Assembly: GCA_001599595.1 (NCBI GenBank)
Contig: BCHH01000019.1
Span: 312,411-376,410, forward strand
From: Beverwykella pulmonaria
Taxonomy: Eukaryota > Ascomycota > Dothideomycetes > Pleosporales > Melanommataceae
DNA length: 64,000 nt
Direction of reading: 5' to 3'
Of this stretch, positions 1-10,866 are shown piece by piece. Made by a program: the position numbers and the translations under genes. Under the pieces are notes generated by a model that worked only from the letters and a program-made list of their open reading frames with translations, had not been told where the DNA came from and did no database searches. The first letter of the stretch is position 1; the number at the start of each line of letters is the position of its first letter.

Positions 1-1
1 T

Positions 2-361
2 TCAGAAGCAATTATCGAATTTCTTACGACGAGCTTCCTCGACTCTCTTGGTTGAAGGATTTCCAGTATGACCAGATGGTTGCACACGGACAAGATCTTG
101 ATGATGCTTTTTGATATGAGTGCAGAGTGCGCCACGGCTATCAAAGACCTTCTGAATATGTTGAGAATGTGTTAACAACAATCTAGTTCATCTCAAGAAT
201 AGCTTGGGAACCGCTTCAGAAGGGGTTCAACTTACGCCGCAAAGCTCTCCATTCAGGCCTGGGAGCTCAACTCGGCAATAGAGCTCTCCAAATTCCACAT
301 GAATCTCTGGAATACCAGCCTTGTGAACATGTTCAGAACAGTATGACAAGACATTGTTTCT
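2..361 (-). CDS. C2H2-like protein, C-terminal exons (partial or relic)
   Basis: Two reading segments on the minus strand join across a canonical intron (donor GTAAGT at 235, acceptor TTCAG at 152; 84 nt). The joined frame gives a C-x12-C-x12-H-x3-H arrangement around the residues LPGLNGELCG | KVFDSRGALC, then HIKKHH, and ends in a basic tail with a TGA at 2-4. This resembles the spaced zinc fingers of some fungal repeat-associated proteins, although I cannot name a family. Upstream of about 361 the frame meets a stop, and no start codon or further exon was found, so the gene is either 5'-incomplete through more introns or a relic. It lies beside other decayed sequence. Confidence 0.35.
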
Positions 362-2081
362 CGCTTACAATGTCACCCAGAACCGCAAATTTGTCTGCGC
401 CTAGCGGAAGCTCGCCGAGCGCCTTATACGCTCTGTATGAGGTCTACAGAACGATCAGAACGTTTCTATATGTGATAATTGTACTTACTGAGGACTCGAG
501 CGCTTTGGACATGTTGTGATATAATTGGAGGTGAGTTGAAGAGTTGATAGAGAAGGTGAGAAGGCGAGAAGGTGGAGGAGTCATCTCAGTTATTGTGGGT
601 AGGTCCGTGCGACGCTAAATTAAGCGAGGCTCTAGTGTGGGTCAGATGAGCTGTAGTCTCGTTGTATCATCCCTTTGCCGCCAAGCATCGCTAGTGTCTC
701 ATGTGATCGCCACGTGATCACGACATCGCCACGTGATCACGACATCACCACGTGATCACCACGTTCGATATATATTCCAACAAGTTCTCTAAGACACGGT
801 AATCAGAACGGTGTATTTCAGGGTTGTTTTAAAAGCGATAGTAGTGTTTAGGTCACTTATTGAAGGAAGGCTTTTGCTAGTATTGTGGGGAAGTCTTCGT
901 TCGCAGATGTGTTGCGGTAATTCACGTCACGGTTAAATTAGTGCGGGGTAAGGGTTGTGCCAAGCTCAGGGATCAATATCTGCCCATCGTCTTTTAACTA
1001 CCGATTTGATCATTTCTTCTCAAGTGAAGGATAACTCCAATAACCGCTTATCACCCCTTTTCCGTCTATCGAAGAATATCGTTCGGCTAGTCATCTGCTG
1101 TAATTCAAAGTGAATAACCCATAGTCACTTCGTGAAATTGAGTGGTATTGGTGACTGGGTAGGGATTTGGCGGTCAAGCGCTACCAGTTGACTCAGCGAC
1201 CCCGTCACGCTACCACTGTAAAGCGTTAGGGAGCGAGATTGTTAGCAAGAACTGTGACATGTGAGTGCTGGCAGTGCGACGTGAGTGCTCTACTCCCCAA
1301 TGTTACGCCTAAGGCAGCTATTACTATATTACAACACGACCTAGCCGACCACATTCTCGATCCTTCTCTTCTTTTGACCTCAAAACAAGAATTTACGAGA
1401 CACTCCAGATCCCTTCATCTCTCAAAAATTCAGTCTAGTCGTGGCGATATAATATGCTACCAAATGGCAACAACGCCCATCCTAAACTCTTCACTTTATC
1501 CACATCAGATAATTAACACCTCTCAGACTTGTGAAGGCTTAAATTTTCGGTTTAGAGAGTAGAGAAGGAAGGGGACACCAGTAACTGTGTTTGACCTTAG
1601 CAGCAACTTTTTTATATGTCTCTCTGGATTATCTTTCCGAAGTAAAACCTTACACTAGGCTCTTCTGCGCATCGCAAGGTTAGCTTGCATGATCTTTGCG
1701 CTGTTGACAGCTTTGTACGAGCAAAATATCTCTATTGGTCTGAGGCTCTCAGCCTGTGCAAGAACATGTCTAAAGGGGTAATGTCAATGGTAGAACTTGA
1801 GACTTTCATTCAGGTAATCCTTGATCAGTAATAGTATCTATATACAATACGCGCTTACATACGTAGGAAATAGAAAATTCTTCTGCATTTATCGAACTAG
1901 TTAGAGATGTGCGTCGATTTATTATGTATTACAAGTGGGCAATAGAGAACAGTCCTCTGTAGGCATATGCATCCGCACTCTTGTTTAGTCCGGAGCCTGA
2001 TAAAGGTTTTTTAAAAGAGGAGGAACTGAAGTGGATCACAATAAAGCCAGCTATGGAAGAAAATGGACTGCTTGCCTGTAG
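362..2081. other. Gene-free stretch
   Basis: I see no supportable gene. The open frame at 1239-1562 has no recognisable motif and no clear intron or start context. The only structured element is the CACGTG repeat and TATA sequence listed separately. Confidence 0.5.
699..775. promoter_or_regulatory. CACGTGATCA tandem array next to a TATA box
   Basis: Three copies of CACGTGATCA lie at 711, 730 and 749 with an exact 19-bp period (unit CACGTGATCACGACATCRC). A degenerate fourth copy (CATGTGATCGC) sits just before at 700-710. CACGTG is the palindromic E-box bound by bHLH factors such as Cbf1 and USF-like proteins. A TATA-like run (ATATATATT) follows at 768-775, about 10 bp after the last site, as in a promoter pointing right. 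No supported gene follows, so this may be the promoter of a lost gene or of a mobile element. Confidence 0.45.
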
Positions 2082-2235
2082 ACGCTCGAGGGCCATAGCG
2101 ATTCGGTCAGGTCAGTGACCTTCTCTCGCACGACTCGGCCCGGCTCGCGTCGGCGTCGGACGACAACACAGTCAAGATCTGGGACGCGAGCAGTGGCGAG
2201 TGCCCGCAGACATTCGACATAGGCAAGACACTTTC
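2082..2235 (+). pseudogene. WD40-repeat fragment, frameshifted (NLR-type relic)
   Basis: The + strand reads TLEGHSDSVRSVTF and then, after a 2-nt insertion near 2124-2128, HDSARLASASDDNTVKIWD followed by SSGEC. Both halves match the consensus of the high-identity WD40 repeats found in fungal NACHT-WD40 (HET-E/D-like) proteins: GH, SVTFS-DS, LASASDD-TVKIWD. Only about one repeat remains, with a frameshift and no flanking NACHT or further repeats. It is therefore a gene fragment, not a functional gene. Confidence 0.7.
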
Positions 2236-2772
2236 TAGCATCTCATTTGACATCACTGACTCATATCTTCACACTGATATTGGCTATCGACATTCGTGCC
2301 TTTTTGGGCTCAAGAACACTTCCAACAGTTTCGCAGCCTCATAGTCCTCAATATCGAGACCTGGATTTAAGCTCAGATGTATCGTGACGCCCAGCTCGCA
2401 TATGCATACAAAATAAATGAACTTCAAGAATCCATCAGCCCTCTTTGTTATGCCAATCGCCTGCACACCCTTTTCAGCAGTAGAAGGGCAGTGTGAATAA
2501 AAGAGGGTGCAAAGTACATGTCCTAATTACAAGTTTATGTGGAATAATATCGTGCTGTCGCGTTAGCAATGTATTCAGATAAAGGAAATGACTGGAGATA
2601 CAAATAACAATTCTCAACTAACTTTTATAGACCTTGTTTTCTAAGTAAACGGCAATGACAGACATCTGCTAGCAGCAGCCAGGCCTAAATCTTTAGGTAA
2701 GAGACCTCCCTACAACGGCTGAGAGCTTTCCTGGATTCCAACTCTCTCCTCGCTATAACAGTTACAGGCGCA

Positions 2773-3025
2773 TTACCAGTGGTCCCCCCAGCAACAAACT
2801 TCGATAATGCAACCAGAACTGTCATTACATTGATATGTACTCCCACAAATAGGGTAATCAATCTATAGTTATGTCAGATTAAATTGGCAGTGCTAAGAAA
2901 CTAGCACTTACACCAGGCTGGAGTAAAAATGTATAGCATTTATCTTCTTGGCGCTTTGTGTCGACCGCGGTCGGAAGGCCTAGAGCCACAGAGAAGAGCG
3001 TCATGAGGATGGCATGTGACCGCAT
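2773..3025 (-). CDS. Small secreted cysteine-rich protein
   Basis: This two-exon gene is too short to stand out as an open frame. Exon 1 (3025-2912) starts with an ATG and encodes a typical signal peptide: MRSH, then a hydrophobic stretch ILMTLFSVALGL ending in a small-residue cleavage region. A KR dibasic site (residues 24-25) follows, as for Kex2-like processing. A 49-nt intron (2911-2863, GTAAGT..CTATAG) leads in phase to exon 2 (2862-2773), which ends in TAA. The 67-residue product has six cysteines after the signal, including an adjacent Cys-Cys pair near the C-terminus. Size, signal and cysteine content are those of apoplastic effectors or antimicrobial-type peptides. No family is recognised and the function is unknown. 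The gene sits in a relic-rich, gene-poor zone. Confidence 0.65.
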
Positions 3026-5162
3026 TGTTAAGAGTCGGTTGATGGAGGGGTGGATGTAGCAAAAGTGGCGATAGGTAAATGGCTGATGGTTGTAAAATAG
3101 CTCAAAGTACTGCTAAACTGTTGTCCTTATGTCCTTAGATCAGGATAGGAAAACATGAGGAGATGGGGATTGTAGAAGAGCTCCATGCACGAGGAAGTGT
3201 TTAAGTTGGGGCCAACAGGAAGGGTTGCCTTGTAGTGATCAGGCTGAAGAAACCGGTGAAACCCTACTTATGGTTTTGCTGCTCCTCCATACGTGTAGGC
3301 CTATAAACTCCTCTAGATAGGAAAATGGAGGGTTAGCCTGACCACATTGATTTCCTTCAAATTCTTTCATCTGTACGACACTAGGCTGATCCGAAAGTTT
3401 CATATAACTGACATGAGCAAACATCCGCCGAACAGGGCGTCCAAAAAGCTTTGAAGATCTAAGGATAAGAACACCCTACCAGCTACTGTACAATATACAA
3501 CTATGATAACAGAAGCCAATCTGTAAATGATTTGGCTTGTTGTGACATGCCGCTTCTCGAAATACAGGATTCAACAACAGCTCGCTGTGCAGTGTCTCCC
3601 TTTGATTGGTCGTCTTTCAGCCAGTGACGCCCAAATCCATTGCGTCTGGTCTGAACAACTGCAACCCTGCCCTAGGTGGACTCTCTGCGCATCAGGCGCG
3701 AAGGCGACGATGCGAACGTAAAAGTAGCCACAGCACACGACTTATATAGAATTATTGTGAATATCAACGTAAGCGCAGAGCTATAATAGCTTGAAGTCAA
3801 AGTACCCCTTATATTTTGCGGCACGGTGGTTTTGCGTGACCCAGGGACAGACTACTTTTCCTTTCTTAACAGATATTGTAACAATAGTAGGCGTGTCCCT
3901 CTTCGTTTAACGGGCAAAAAGATACAGCGTCCAGTTGCAAAGAGGCGACAGAAAGAACAAGAGAAAGTGCAAAAAGTAATGGTATATAGTCCTGGTGGGG
4001 TCTATGTGTAATTAGTACACGCAAATCTCGAACATCCACCAGAAGCAACTCACTCGAACCCACGGCATCCGCATAACCAGATAAGGGTCATATGTGTCTG
4101 ACGAAACATATAAGAACGGCGCGCTACCACTGCGCCACAGGACTTTGAATTCCCCGATGTTCTGAGGAAGAATTTTGGGAGTTTTCTTAAATAAAATAAT
4201 ACATATAGTATTACTATTTATGAAACACACGACGCTTTATTCAAATTTGTCTCTGTGGGCTTATATTACGTAAATAGGTGGTGGAGAAGGGTGGTGTGAG
4301 TTTTCATATGTTGCTGATTGTGTGTGCGCTCAGCCTCTCTCGTTCACGCCATTGGCGAGGGTTGGGTTGCATGCCGCCTGGCTTTTAACGAGGCTCGTCC
4401 AAACGTTTACATCAACAGGACTCTTCTCTAATCAACAACGTCTTGTTGCGTTGCTCATGGCCTTCCTTTGTTTCTTTAATATTCTCCTTCACAGACAGTC
4501 TGGGTTCTGGTTGGCTTATTTCCTCTTTGAAGTTGTTCATCGCCAAGCAATAACCGCTATCGTTTCATCTAGGTCTTTGCCAGGGTTTGCGCGTCAAATT
4601 TCGCAGCTAAGAGAGTAACCCGGCGCTTGAACCGGAGGAGACGAGTGGGAGCATAGAGTGTTAGGGCCTCTAGGTCCAGATCTAGATGAATTCCGATGCT
4701 CTCAGACCTATCCGAGGCTGGCAGCCTTGCCGCCCTTCCACGATCCTTCCTGCGCGCGTCTATGCAGGGTTCAAACGCTACCATGAACACCCTGGTCGTC
4801 CAATCATACACCCGCTCTGTCTTTCTACGGCATCAAGTTGGGGCGATATAAGTTGCAGCTGCTGGCGCTTGCAAGTCCTAATGAGATGCTTATTTATTTT
4901 GTATAATAATGTGTTTCTTGAATTCTACGAAGGTAGGAAGCACGATGTCCAAATATACATATATACTTTGACCTCCAGTTCAGAAAACCTCAAGGTCAGA
5001 GAACACCAGGGCCAGAGAGGAACTGGCTCATTTCCATTATTTTATGCTTTCAGTATTTTTGTTTTTCATTTCTTCTCTTCAAACCGGATTCTGGCTGCAA
5101 TTTTCATCACCCTGCTAGCCGGTCTAGTATAATTTTCTTTCCTCATTCACTTCGTTCCCATC
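3026..5162. other. Gene-poor stretch
   Basis: Several open frames of 60-150 codons occur (for example 4322-4618 and 4686-5132), but none has a recognised motif, convincing splice partner or start context. The only element I can support is the tRNA-derived relic at 4041-4146. Confidence 0.4.
4041..4146 (-). other. tRNA-derived relic or SINE head
   Basis: Read on the minus strand, an A-box (TGGCGCAGTGG, + coordinates 4127-4137) with a paired D-stem GCGC/GCGC is followed about 65 nt later by a B-box-like GGGTTCGAG (4052-4060). The A-to-B spacing is larger than in an intronless tRNA, and the sequence between can form a hairpin. The T-stem does not pair (GTGGG against GAGTT) and no acceptor stem closes, so it is not a working tRNA. 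It is either a decayed intron-containing tRNA or the head of a tRNA-derived SINE. Confidence 0.45.
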
Positions 5163-7147
5163 ATGTATACTGCTCTTCTCTGGTTAGGTTCCACCTTCAT
5201 GGTAGCAGCATCTCTGTCTGTGCCAACATTAGAACCGAATACGGGGCTTGTAGTATCGCGAAATCAAATTCTGAAAGCCGCGAGGAGGCATAGCGATCTT
5301 GCTAGGAGAAGTGATGATTTCTTCTTGACTCGGAAGATCAATCTCATCTATGCTGAAGGTTCGTCCAATCTAACCTCAATACCGGTTGAAATATCGCTGA
5401 CTGTATTTCTTCAGACAATGTGGACAGTTTCGAGCGTCCAAAATTTATCGCCCAACTTCAACTTGAAGCTGACCGCCACAGCCTCTTTCTCGAGGAATTT
5501 GACCATCTTTTAGACGATGTAGATTGTAGCGAGTCTAAAATGACAATCACTTTTCGAGATACAGAGTCGTACAAGAAAGCTCGTACAGCGTGTAGATCCT
5601 TGACCAACGGACTGGTTGTATCATCGCATTCGACTTGTAGCGATGAAGGGGCACATTCAGTGTTTAGGTAACCTTGGCAATCTCTAAAATCCTGTCTGCA
5701 TGTACTAAATATGGTCAAGTGTTCCAGAACTCTACTTCGAAGATGAAACCTCACGTATCATACTCCACCTTAAAGATAATATACTAGGAGATGCATTCAC
5801 CCACAAGACATTCAGTTTGAGGCGTACCAACCAGCCTCACACCGTACACCAGCATGCCCGACTTTCACGACGAGGCTTACTCGAAGATATTGGGAAAGGC
5901 ATGGACAAACTCGGAGACGCCATAAACACAGCCATAGACGCCCTTGGCTCCCTCATCGGCTCAGATAATCTGCAACCACTGGAAGATATGAATCAAACCA
6001 AGGCTTTTAACTTCTCAGAAATCGACACAAGCTTCAACATCTCTGGCAACCCATTCGATCTCGGCTGTAAGAACTGCAGCGGCAAAGGTGAGCTGATGCT
6101 TAGCACAGTGAACATCGAATTCAACGACATCAAGGATATTGCTAAAAATGGGAGTCTAATAAAGAGTGGTGCCGTTGAAATAGATGTAACAGACCTGGAG
6201 ATGTCTATTGAGCTGAGGACAACACCAACAGCGCCGTTGAAGACGGATATCTCGATGTTCGAATTCCCGATTTCTGGATTTGATGTACGTATAATTGATC
6301 AAAGTCACGCAAGAAAATTACTCATCTCAAAAGATACCGAAAATTGGTTCCTTAGGGTTCAAACTCGAACTTGCTCTCCATTTCGAAGCCGAGGTCGACA
6401 CCACTGTTGAGTTAGGGTTTGGGTTCGACGTGGGGGTCAGTGCAAACCCTCTCTACTACCCATGCAAATCCAATCTGCTAAATCCACTCTCAGCTTCCCA
6501 ATTCCACCCTCCGCGTAGACATCGGCAACACCCAAGACGCGGACATCTTAGGCCTCGCTCCCAAATTAACATCCAAACCACTCCAATCCAACAATTCCAA
6601 TACCGACGTCTTCATCCTCGCTGGCTTCAAACAAAAGCTCTCCTTCAGCATCGACCTAGACCTTTTCAAGCCCCTCAACCTCCCTATATCGATCAAACCT
6701 CTAGAATTCGAACCATTCCTGTTACTACCAAACTTCAGCATGAATATCACCCACCCGAGAACCAACGAAACAGGCGCCAACTGCGAACCAAATAATGGAA
6801 CCGACGCCAGATTCCAGGACGCGTTTAAAGACCTGACGCATGTTGTGTATAACGCTGGTATTGGTGGAGGCGTTGACGCCCCTTTCGCGAAGACCTTTGC
6901 TTCAACGGACATCCCGTTGGCAACGCAGTGTTTGGTACAACAGACGGAGGGACCGGCGACTGGTCTGGCCGTTGCTACAGCTGTTCTGGCGTCGATTACA
7001 GCCACCCCGACGACTGTTGTCACAAACCCGGAAGTGAAGAGTGAACCTTCGACTTCTACTGGTTCTTCAACGATATCGGCATCTCAGTACGGACAGACTA
7101 TAGTGGCTTTTGTTTGTGCTTTTGTCGTGGTCGTTGCGGCGATGTAG
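5163..7147 (+). CDS. Secreted, probably GPI-anchored protein (DUF7029/DUF7223-like)
   Basis: Five exons (5163-5358, 5415-5667, 5720-6284, 6334-6435, 6494-7147) give 589 residues in frame. The second intron uses a CAAG acceptor, because the stronger-looking CAG downstream would break the frame. The N-terminus is a signal peptide (TALLWLGSTFMVAASLSV). A domain around residues 90-190 (FxHLLxDVDCSxSKMTITF, then a cysteine pair) resembles the fungal DUF7029 module. The next part, with FDLGCKNCSGKGELML and alternating amphipathic strands, resembles DUF7223. The C-terminus is an Ser/Thr-rich linker followed by a hydrophobic tail (TIVAFVCAFVVVVAA), the pattern of a GPI-anchor signal. Family names are from memory and unverified. 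The likely location is the cell surface; the function is unknown. Confidence 0.75.
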
Positions 7148-7767
7148 TGTGTTGGACTTTTGCGTCCATTTGGTAGTACGATGAACTGCCTACGGTAACC
7201 GTTGCCGAACCACATTACGGTCTTCCCACGAGGAGGAATCATGTTCATTGTCTTTCCCAGTGGGAGGTTTCCGGTGTTGGCCCAGATTATGATTATTTTC
7301 AGTTTTTTTATGATACCCCACTGTCTTTCCAATCAAAAGCGGTTACAATCTATCTAAACGATTTTTACCACGTTCGTTTTGCAAAGACGATATACCTTGT
7401 ATTTCTCTTCAGGTCAAAAGCACTTGCTTGCCGTGGGTGTACTCACTCATATCGAGGTTTCCCGCTCTGAATCCCATTTGATTCTGTAAAGAGTATAGGT
7501 CTTCTTAAGCCCTCCTCAAGACCCTCTGTTCAATGCGGCACAGCAGAGATATTCTGCATAAGAGAAGTAGTAAATAAGGGGATACCTCTCTCTAGGCAAT
7601 CACGCAGGTCTTTGTCATTTCGAGGTCACCGATCCAATTCAAGCGTCTGTTCTATTACCGAATGATATTGCACTCATGTCATGCCGATCCTTCCTCGACC
7701 TTGAATCTCCAAGTGGCCAAGAACGACGCTCAAGACCGCTCTCGCGACTCCCATTTCCCCAACCATT
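7148..7767. other. Convergent 3' flanks
   Basis: The stretch lies between two convergent genes. I see no coding signal; it should hold both 3' untranslated regions and terminators. Confidence 0.5.
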
Positions 7768-10671
7768 TCAAAAACCCCTCCGCCTCCCCTTTAAGATCGG
7801 TTTCTTCACCGTCCCCTCGCTCACAATCTTCTTAACCAAACCTGCCTTCGGCCTCTTAACCAACGGCCCAGTCTCCTCATCCCTGATCCTCCTTTCCTCC
7901 CTTTCTTTATCCTCGGCCATCTTCGCCTCCAACTCCGCCTTCTTATTAAATTCAATCTCGGTGATCCGCTTATCCCTCGCCGAATATCCCTTTTCTTTGA
8001 TCGAATAGAAGACCGCACCTAGATCCGCAAGCCAGTGCGGATCCACCGCAGTGACGCAGGACATGTACTCTTTTGATGTAAGAATAAGTTCGTGGTAGAC
8101 TACGTAGTCCGGGAGGTATCCGAGGCCGTAGAGCGCACTGGTGGGATGGAGTTGAATCGTGACACTGGTGCGGAGGTTGATGTATTCGCCGATGCCTTTT
8201 ACTTTTGCGGCCTGGTGGTAGTAGCCGGAGCAGATGCATTTGCGGATTACGTCCCAGTCGGTGCCGCAGCTCGTGAAGGCCATTTTATGTAGCTTCATGA
8301 TGTCTTGGAGTTGGTCGCGGATTTCTTTCGCTCGGCGGAGCGCTTTGGGATGCAGGAAGTGCCGGATGCACCACCCGTCAGAGTAGCCGTTGACTTTCCA
8401 TTGCGTATACACGTGTAATAGTGTGAGATGGTCAGATTCGTTGACGAAGAATTTCTCTCGCGCGGCATCGGATTCTTCTTGTCGTTCCTTGGGTCGGTAG
8501 AACACGCTGGGGACAGAAAGCATAGAGACAATGGTTAGCATTTCTTCACTGCATTCGTATTCCACGGACGTGATGATGAGTTTGGCAAGTGACGGATCCA
8601 TAGGGAACGCAGTCATCGTCTTCCCGAGTGGGGTAAGTTCGCCAATGTGGTCGAGTGCGCCAAGCGCCCATAGATCGAAAAGAGATGTGGTGATGGTGTC
8701 CTGAGGCGGCGGATCCATGAAATCGAAGTCCAGCAAATCTCTAACACCAAGAGACTTGAGAAGGAGAACGGTGTTTGCCAAATTTGTACGCTGGATTTCG
8801 GGAATAGTTTGGATATAAAATTCGTCGCGGAAAGCTCTCTCGGTATAGAGATGGTAGCACTTTCCAGGGCCTGTACGTCCAGCACGGCCTGCCCTCTGAG
8901 ACGCGTTTGCCTGAGAAATTGGAGTGATTTGCAGTGTATCCATACCCATCTTGGGATTGTACACTTTTAGTTTGGAGAATCCTGCGTCTACAACGTACAT
9001 GATGCCGTCGACTGTCAAGCTAGTCTCAGCGATGTTGGTGGCAACGATGACCTTGCGGACTCCGGGCGCTGCGCGGTCAAAAATCTTGGCCTGCAAGTCT
9101 GCGGGCATTTGACTGTAGATGGGTAGGATGCTCAGTTTAGGTGGGTCGTTGAGGAGCCTTAATCTTTCTGCGACGAGTTCACACGTGATCTCAATATCTT
9201 CCTGGCCGGTCATAAAGACCAGGATATCGCCGGGTCCCTGGGACACGTGGATGGCAAGAACCTGCTTGACGGCGCTGTCAACGTAATCCTCACATGGCGA
9301 ACGTGAGTACTGGATGTCGACCGGGAATGTGCGTCCTGGAATGATGAACTCGGGTGCCCCGCCGTAGAAGCGTGAGAAGCGCTCCGAGTTCATAGTGGCC
9401 GATGTAACGATGAGTTTGAGGTCCCTTCTTCGAGCCAATACTTTCTTGATGAGACCCATAAGCACGTCCGTATTGAGTGCTCTCTCATGGGCTTCATCCA
9501 TAATGATGCAGGAATACTTGTCGAGATCAGGTTCTACCAAGGATTCACGGAGCAGCACACCATCTGTCATGTACTTAATCGCCGTTTCTTTACTGGTGCA
9601 GTCCTCGAAGCGAATAGCGTATCCCACTAAGCCGCCTAGCTTGACTTCCATCTCTTCGCTCACGCGCTTGGCAACGCTCATAGCTGCAACGCGTCTCGGT
9701 TGTGTGCATCCAATTAAGCCTCGTTTGGCGTAGCCATCTTCGTGGAGGAATTGGGTAAGCTGGGTCGTCTTTCCCGAGCCGGTTTGGCCAACCACTATGA
9801 CGACCTGGTTGTCACGAATGACGCGCAGGAGGTCCTCACGTACTGCAAATGCTGGAAGATACTGCCGCTGCTCTCTGAGGGTCTTGCTCCTGCTGAACGC
9901 GCTTTGGCCCTCGCTCTGCTTCATGTGTTCGGCAAATTTGCTGCCTCCTTTCTTCTCTTCCTCTCCTGGGGCGGGCGCCGCGCTATCTCCGTCGTCCTCC
10001 TTGATGCCCATCAGGTTTCCCAGCGCGGTTCCTGCGACGTTGGTCGCCTCCTGTGCCTGTTTCTGGCGCTCCTTCTGCTGCCTTTTCTCTTTGACGACTC
10101 GGCTCCCTCTGCGGCTAAAGACGGCCATGTCGCTCTGCGGATCGCGGACAGCCGAGACGGGCTCAATCTGCTTGGTGAAGACGCGCTTGCCATCGAGGAA
10201 TGGCGGCTTCAGGTCGTGTACCAGAATGTGGACGCGAGTGGCATCCTCGTCGTCGTCGAAGTCGGTCTCGAATGTGCGACGTTGCGCCACGCCCGACTGC
10301 AGCATCCGGTTGGTCTCCCACGCATCGACATCCTTCTGCTTCTGCACCTGCCTGGCGCTCGCGCGGCTGTTCTTCTTCTTCTCCGCCAGCGCCGCCTCTC
10401 GCTCTTGGTCCAGCCATGTGTTGTCAGCACCGCCAAATGGGTTGTGCGAGTCGTCGCCGAAGGTGTGGCCATTTTCCTCGCCGCCGTACCAGTCCCTATC
10501 CAATTCCGTCGAGTCTATCTGCTCTACCGCGGGCTCTAGGCGCGGCGTGTGCGATCTCGACGATGCGGGCGAGTCTCGGAAGTGGTGAGGCCGGGCGAAT
10601 TTGGGGCGGGGCGCCACCGAGAATTGCTCGGAGTCAATTCTGCGCCGCTTGGGGCTGTTTTCTCGGTCCAT
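7768..10671 (-). CDS. PRP16: Pre-mRNA-splicing ATP-dependent RNA helicase Prp16 (DHX38)
   Basis: A single 967-residue frame encodes a DEAH-box helicase of the second catalytic step of splicing. The start chosen is [11 protein letters not shown]; the frame stays open 116 codons upstream, but that part is promoter shared with the neighbour and lacks similarity. Seen motifs: Walker A GQTGSGKT (about 293-300), DEAH (about 391-394), SAT (about 421), QRAGRAGR (about 588), then helicase-associated and OB-fold regions. The block before the core ([37 protein letters not shown]) identifies Prp16 rather than Prp2, Prp22 or Prp43. Walker A carries Q where most DEAH splicing helicases have E (GETGSGKT). 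The C-terminus is basic (KGRRRGF). It diverges from PWP1 across only 195 bp. Confidence 0.95.
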   Translation of the reverse strand: MDRENSPKRRRIDSEQFSVAPRPKFARPHHFRDSPASSRSHTPRLEPAVEQIDSTELDRDWYGGEENGHTFGDDSHNPFGGADNTWLDQEREAALAEKKKNSRASARQVQKQKDVDAWETNRMLQSGVAQRRTFETDFDDDEDATRVHILVHDLKPPFLDGKRVFTKQIEPVSAVRDPQSDMAVFSRRGSRVVKEKRQQKERQKQAQEATNVAGTALGNLMGIKEDDGDSAAPAPGEEEKKGGSKFAEHMKQSEGQSAFSRSKTLREQRQYLPAFAVREDLLRVIRDNQVVIVVGQTGSGKTTQLTQFLHEDGYAKRGLIGCTQPRRVAAMSVAKRVSEEMEVKLGGLVGYAIRFEDCTSKETAIKYMTDGVLLRESLVEPDLDKYSCIIMDEAHERALNTDVLMGLIKKVLARRRDLKLIVTSATMNSERFSRFYGGAPEFIIPGRTFPVDIQYSRSPCEDYVDSAVKQVLAIHVSQGPGDILVFMTGQEDIEITCELVAERLRLLNDPPKLSILPIYSQMPADLQAKIFDRAAPGVRKVIVATNIAETSLTVDGIMYVVDAGFSKLKVYNPKMGMDTLQITPISQANASQRAGRAGRTGPGKCYHLYTERAFRDEFYIQTIPEIQRTNLANTVLLLKSLGVRDLLDFDFMDPPPQDTITTSLFDLWALGALDHIGELTPLGKTMTAFPMDPSLAKLIITSVEYECSEEMLTIVSMLSVPSVFYRPKERQEESDAAREKFFVNESDHLTLLHVYTQWKVNGYSDGWCIRHFLHPKALRRAKEIRDQLQDIMKLHKMAFTSCGTDWDVIRKCICSGYYHQAAKVKGIGEYINLRTSVTIQLHPTSALYGLGYLPDYVVYHELILTSKEYMSCVTAVDPHWLADLGAVFYSIKEKGYSARDKRITEIEFNKKAELEAKMAEDKEREERRIRDEETGPLVKRPKAGLVKKIVSEGTVKKPILKGRRRGF

Positions 10672-10866
10672 GGCGGGTGTGGAGGCCAGAGGTCGAGGTG
10701 AGAGACGAAGGCTGGGGAACCAAACACACGGATAATTTTGAAGCTTGGGCCATGATGAGGCGGTACAAGATGCCCCGCTAAAATTTACGATTTTTCCCCA
10801 CGCGGCGAACATGTTGAATTCGCAGCCCATCTGGTCACCTACGCATTCCTTCCTCACATACACACA
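10672..10866. promoter_or_regulatory. Bidirectional PRP16/PWP1 promoter
   Basis: Only 195 bp separate the start codons of the divergent PRP16 and PWP1 genes, so both promoters must share this space. I did not find a clear TATA box, as is usual for housekeeping genes. Co-regulation is an inference from spacing. Confidence 0.5.

Noticed and set aside
4686..5132. 148-codon + strand frame
   Set aside because: No recognisable family, no consistent splice partners, and composition changes abruptly along it.
9395..10781. Three long + strand frames (up to 265 codons) opposite PRP16
   Set aside because: They are antisense shadows of a highly conserved helicase frame; codon usage and composition follow the complementary strand and no motif is present.
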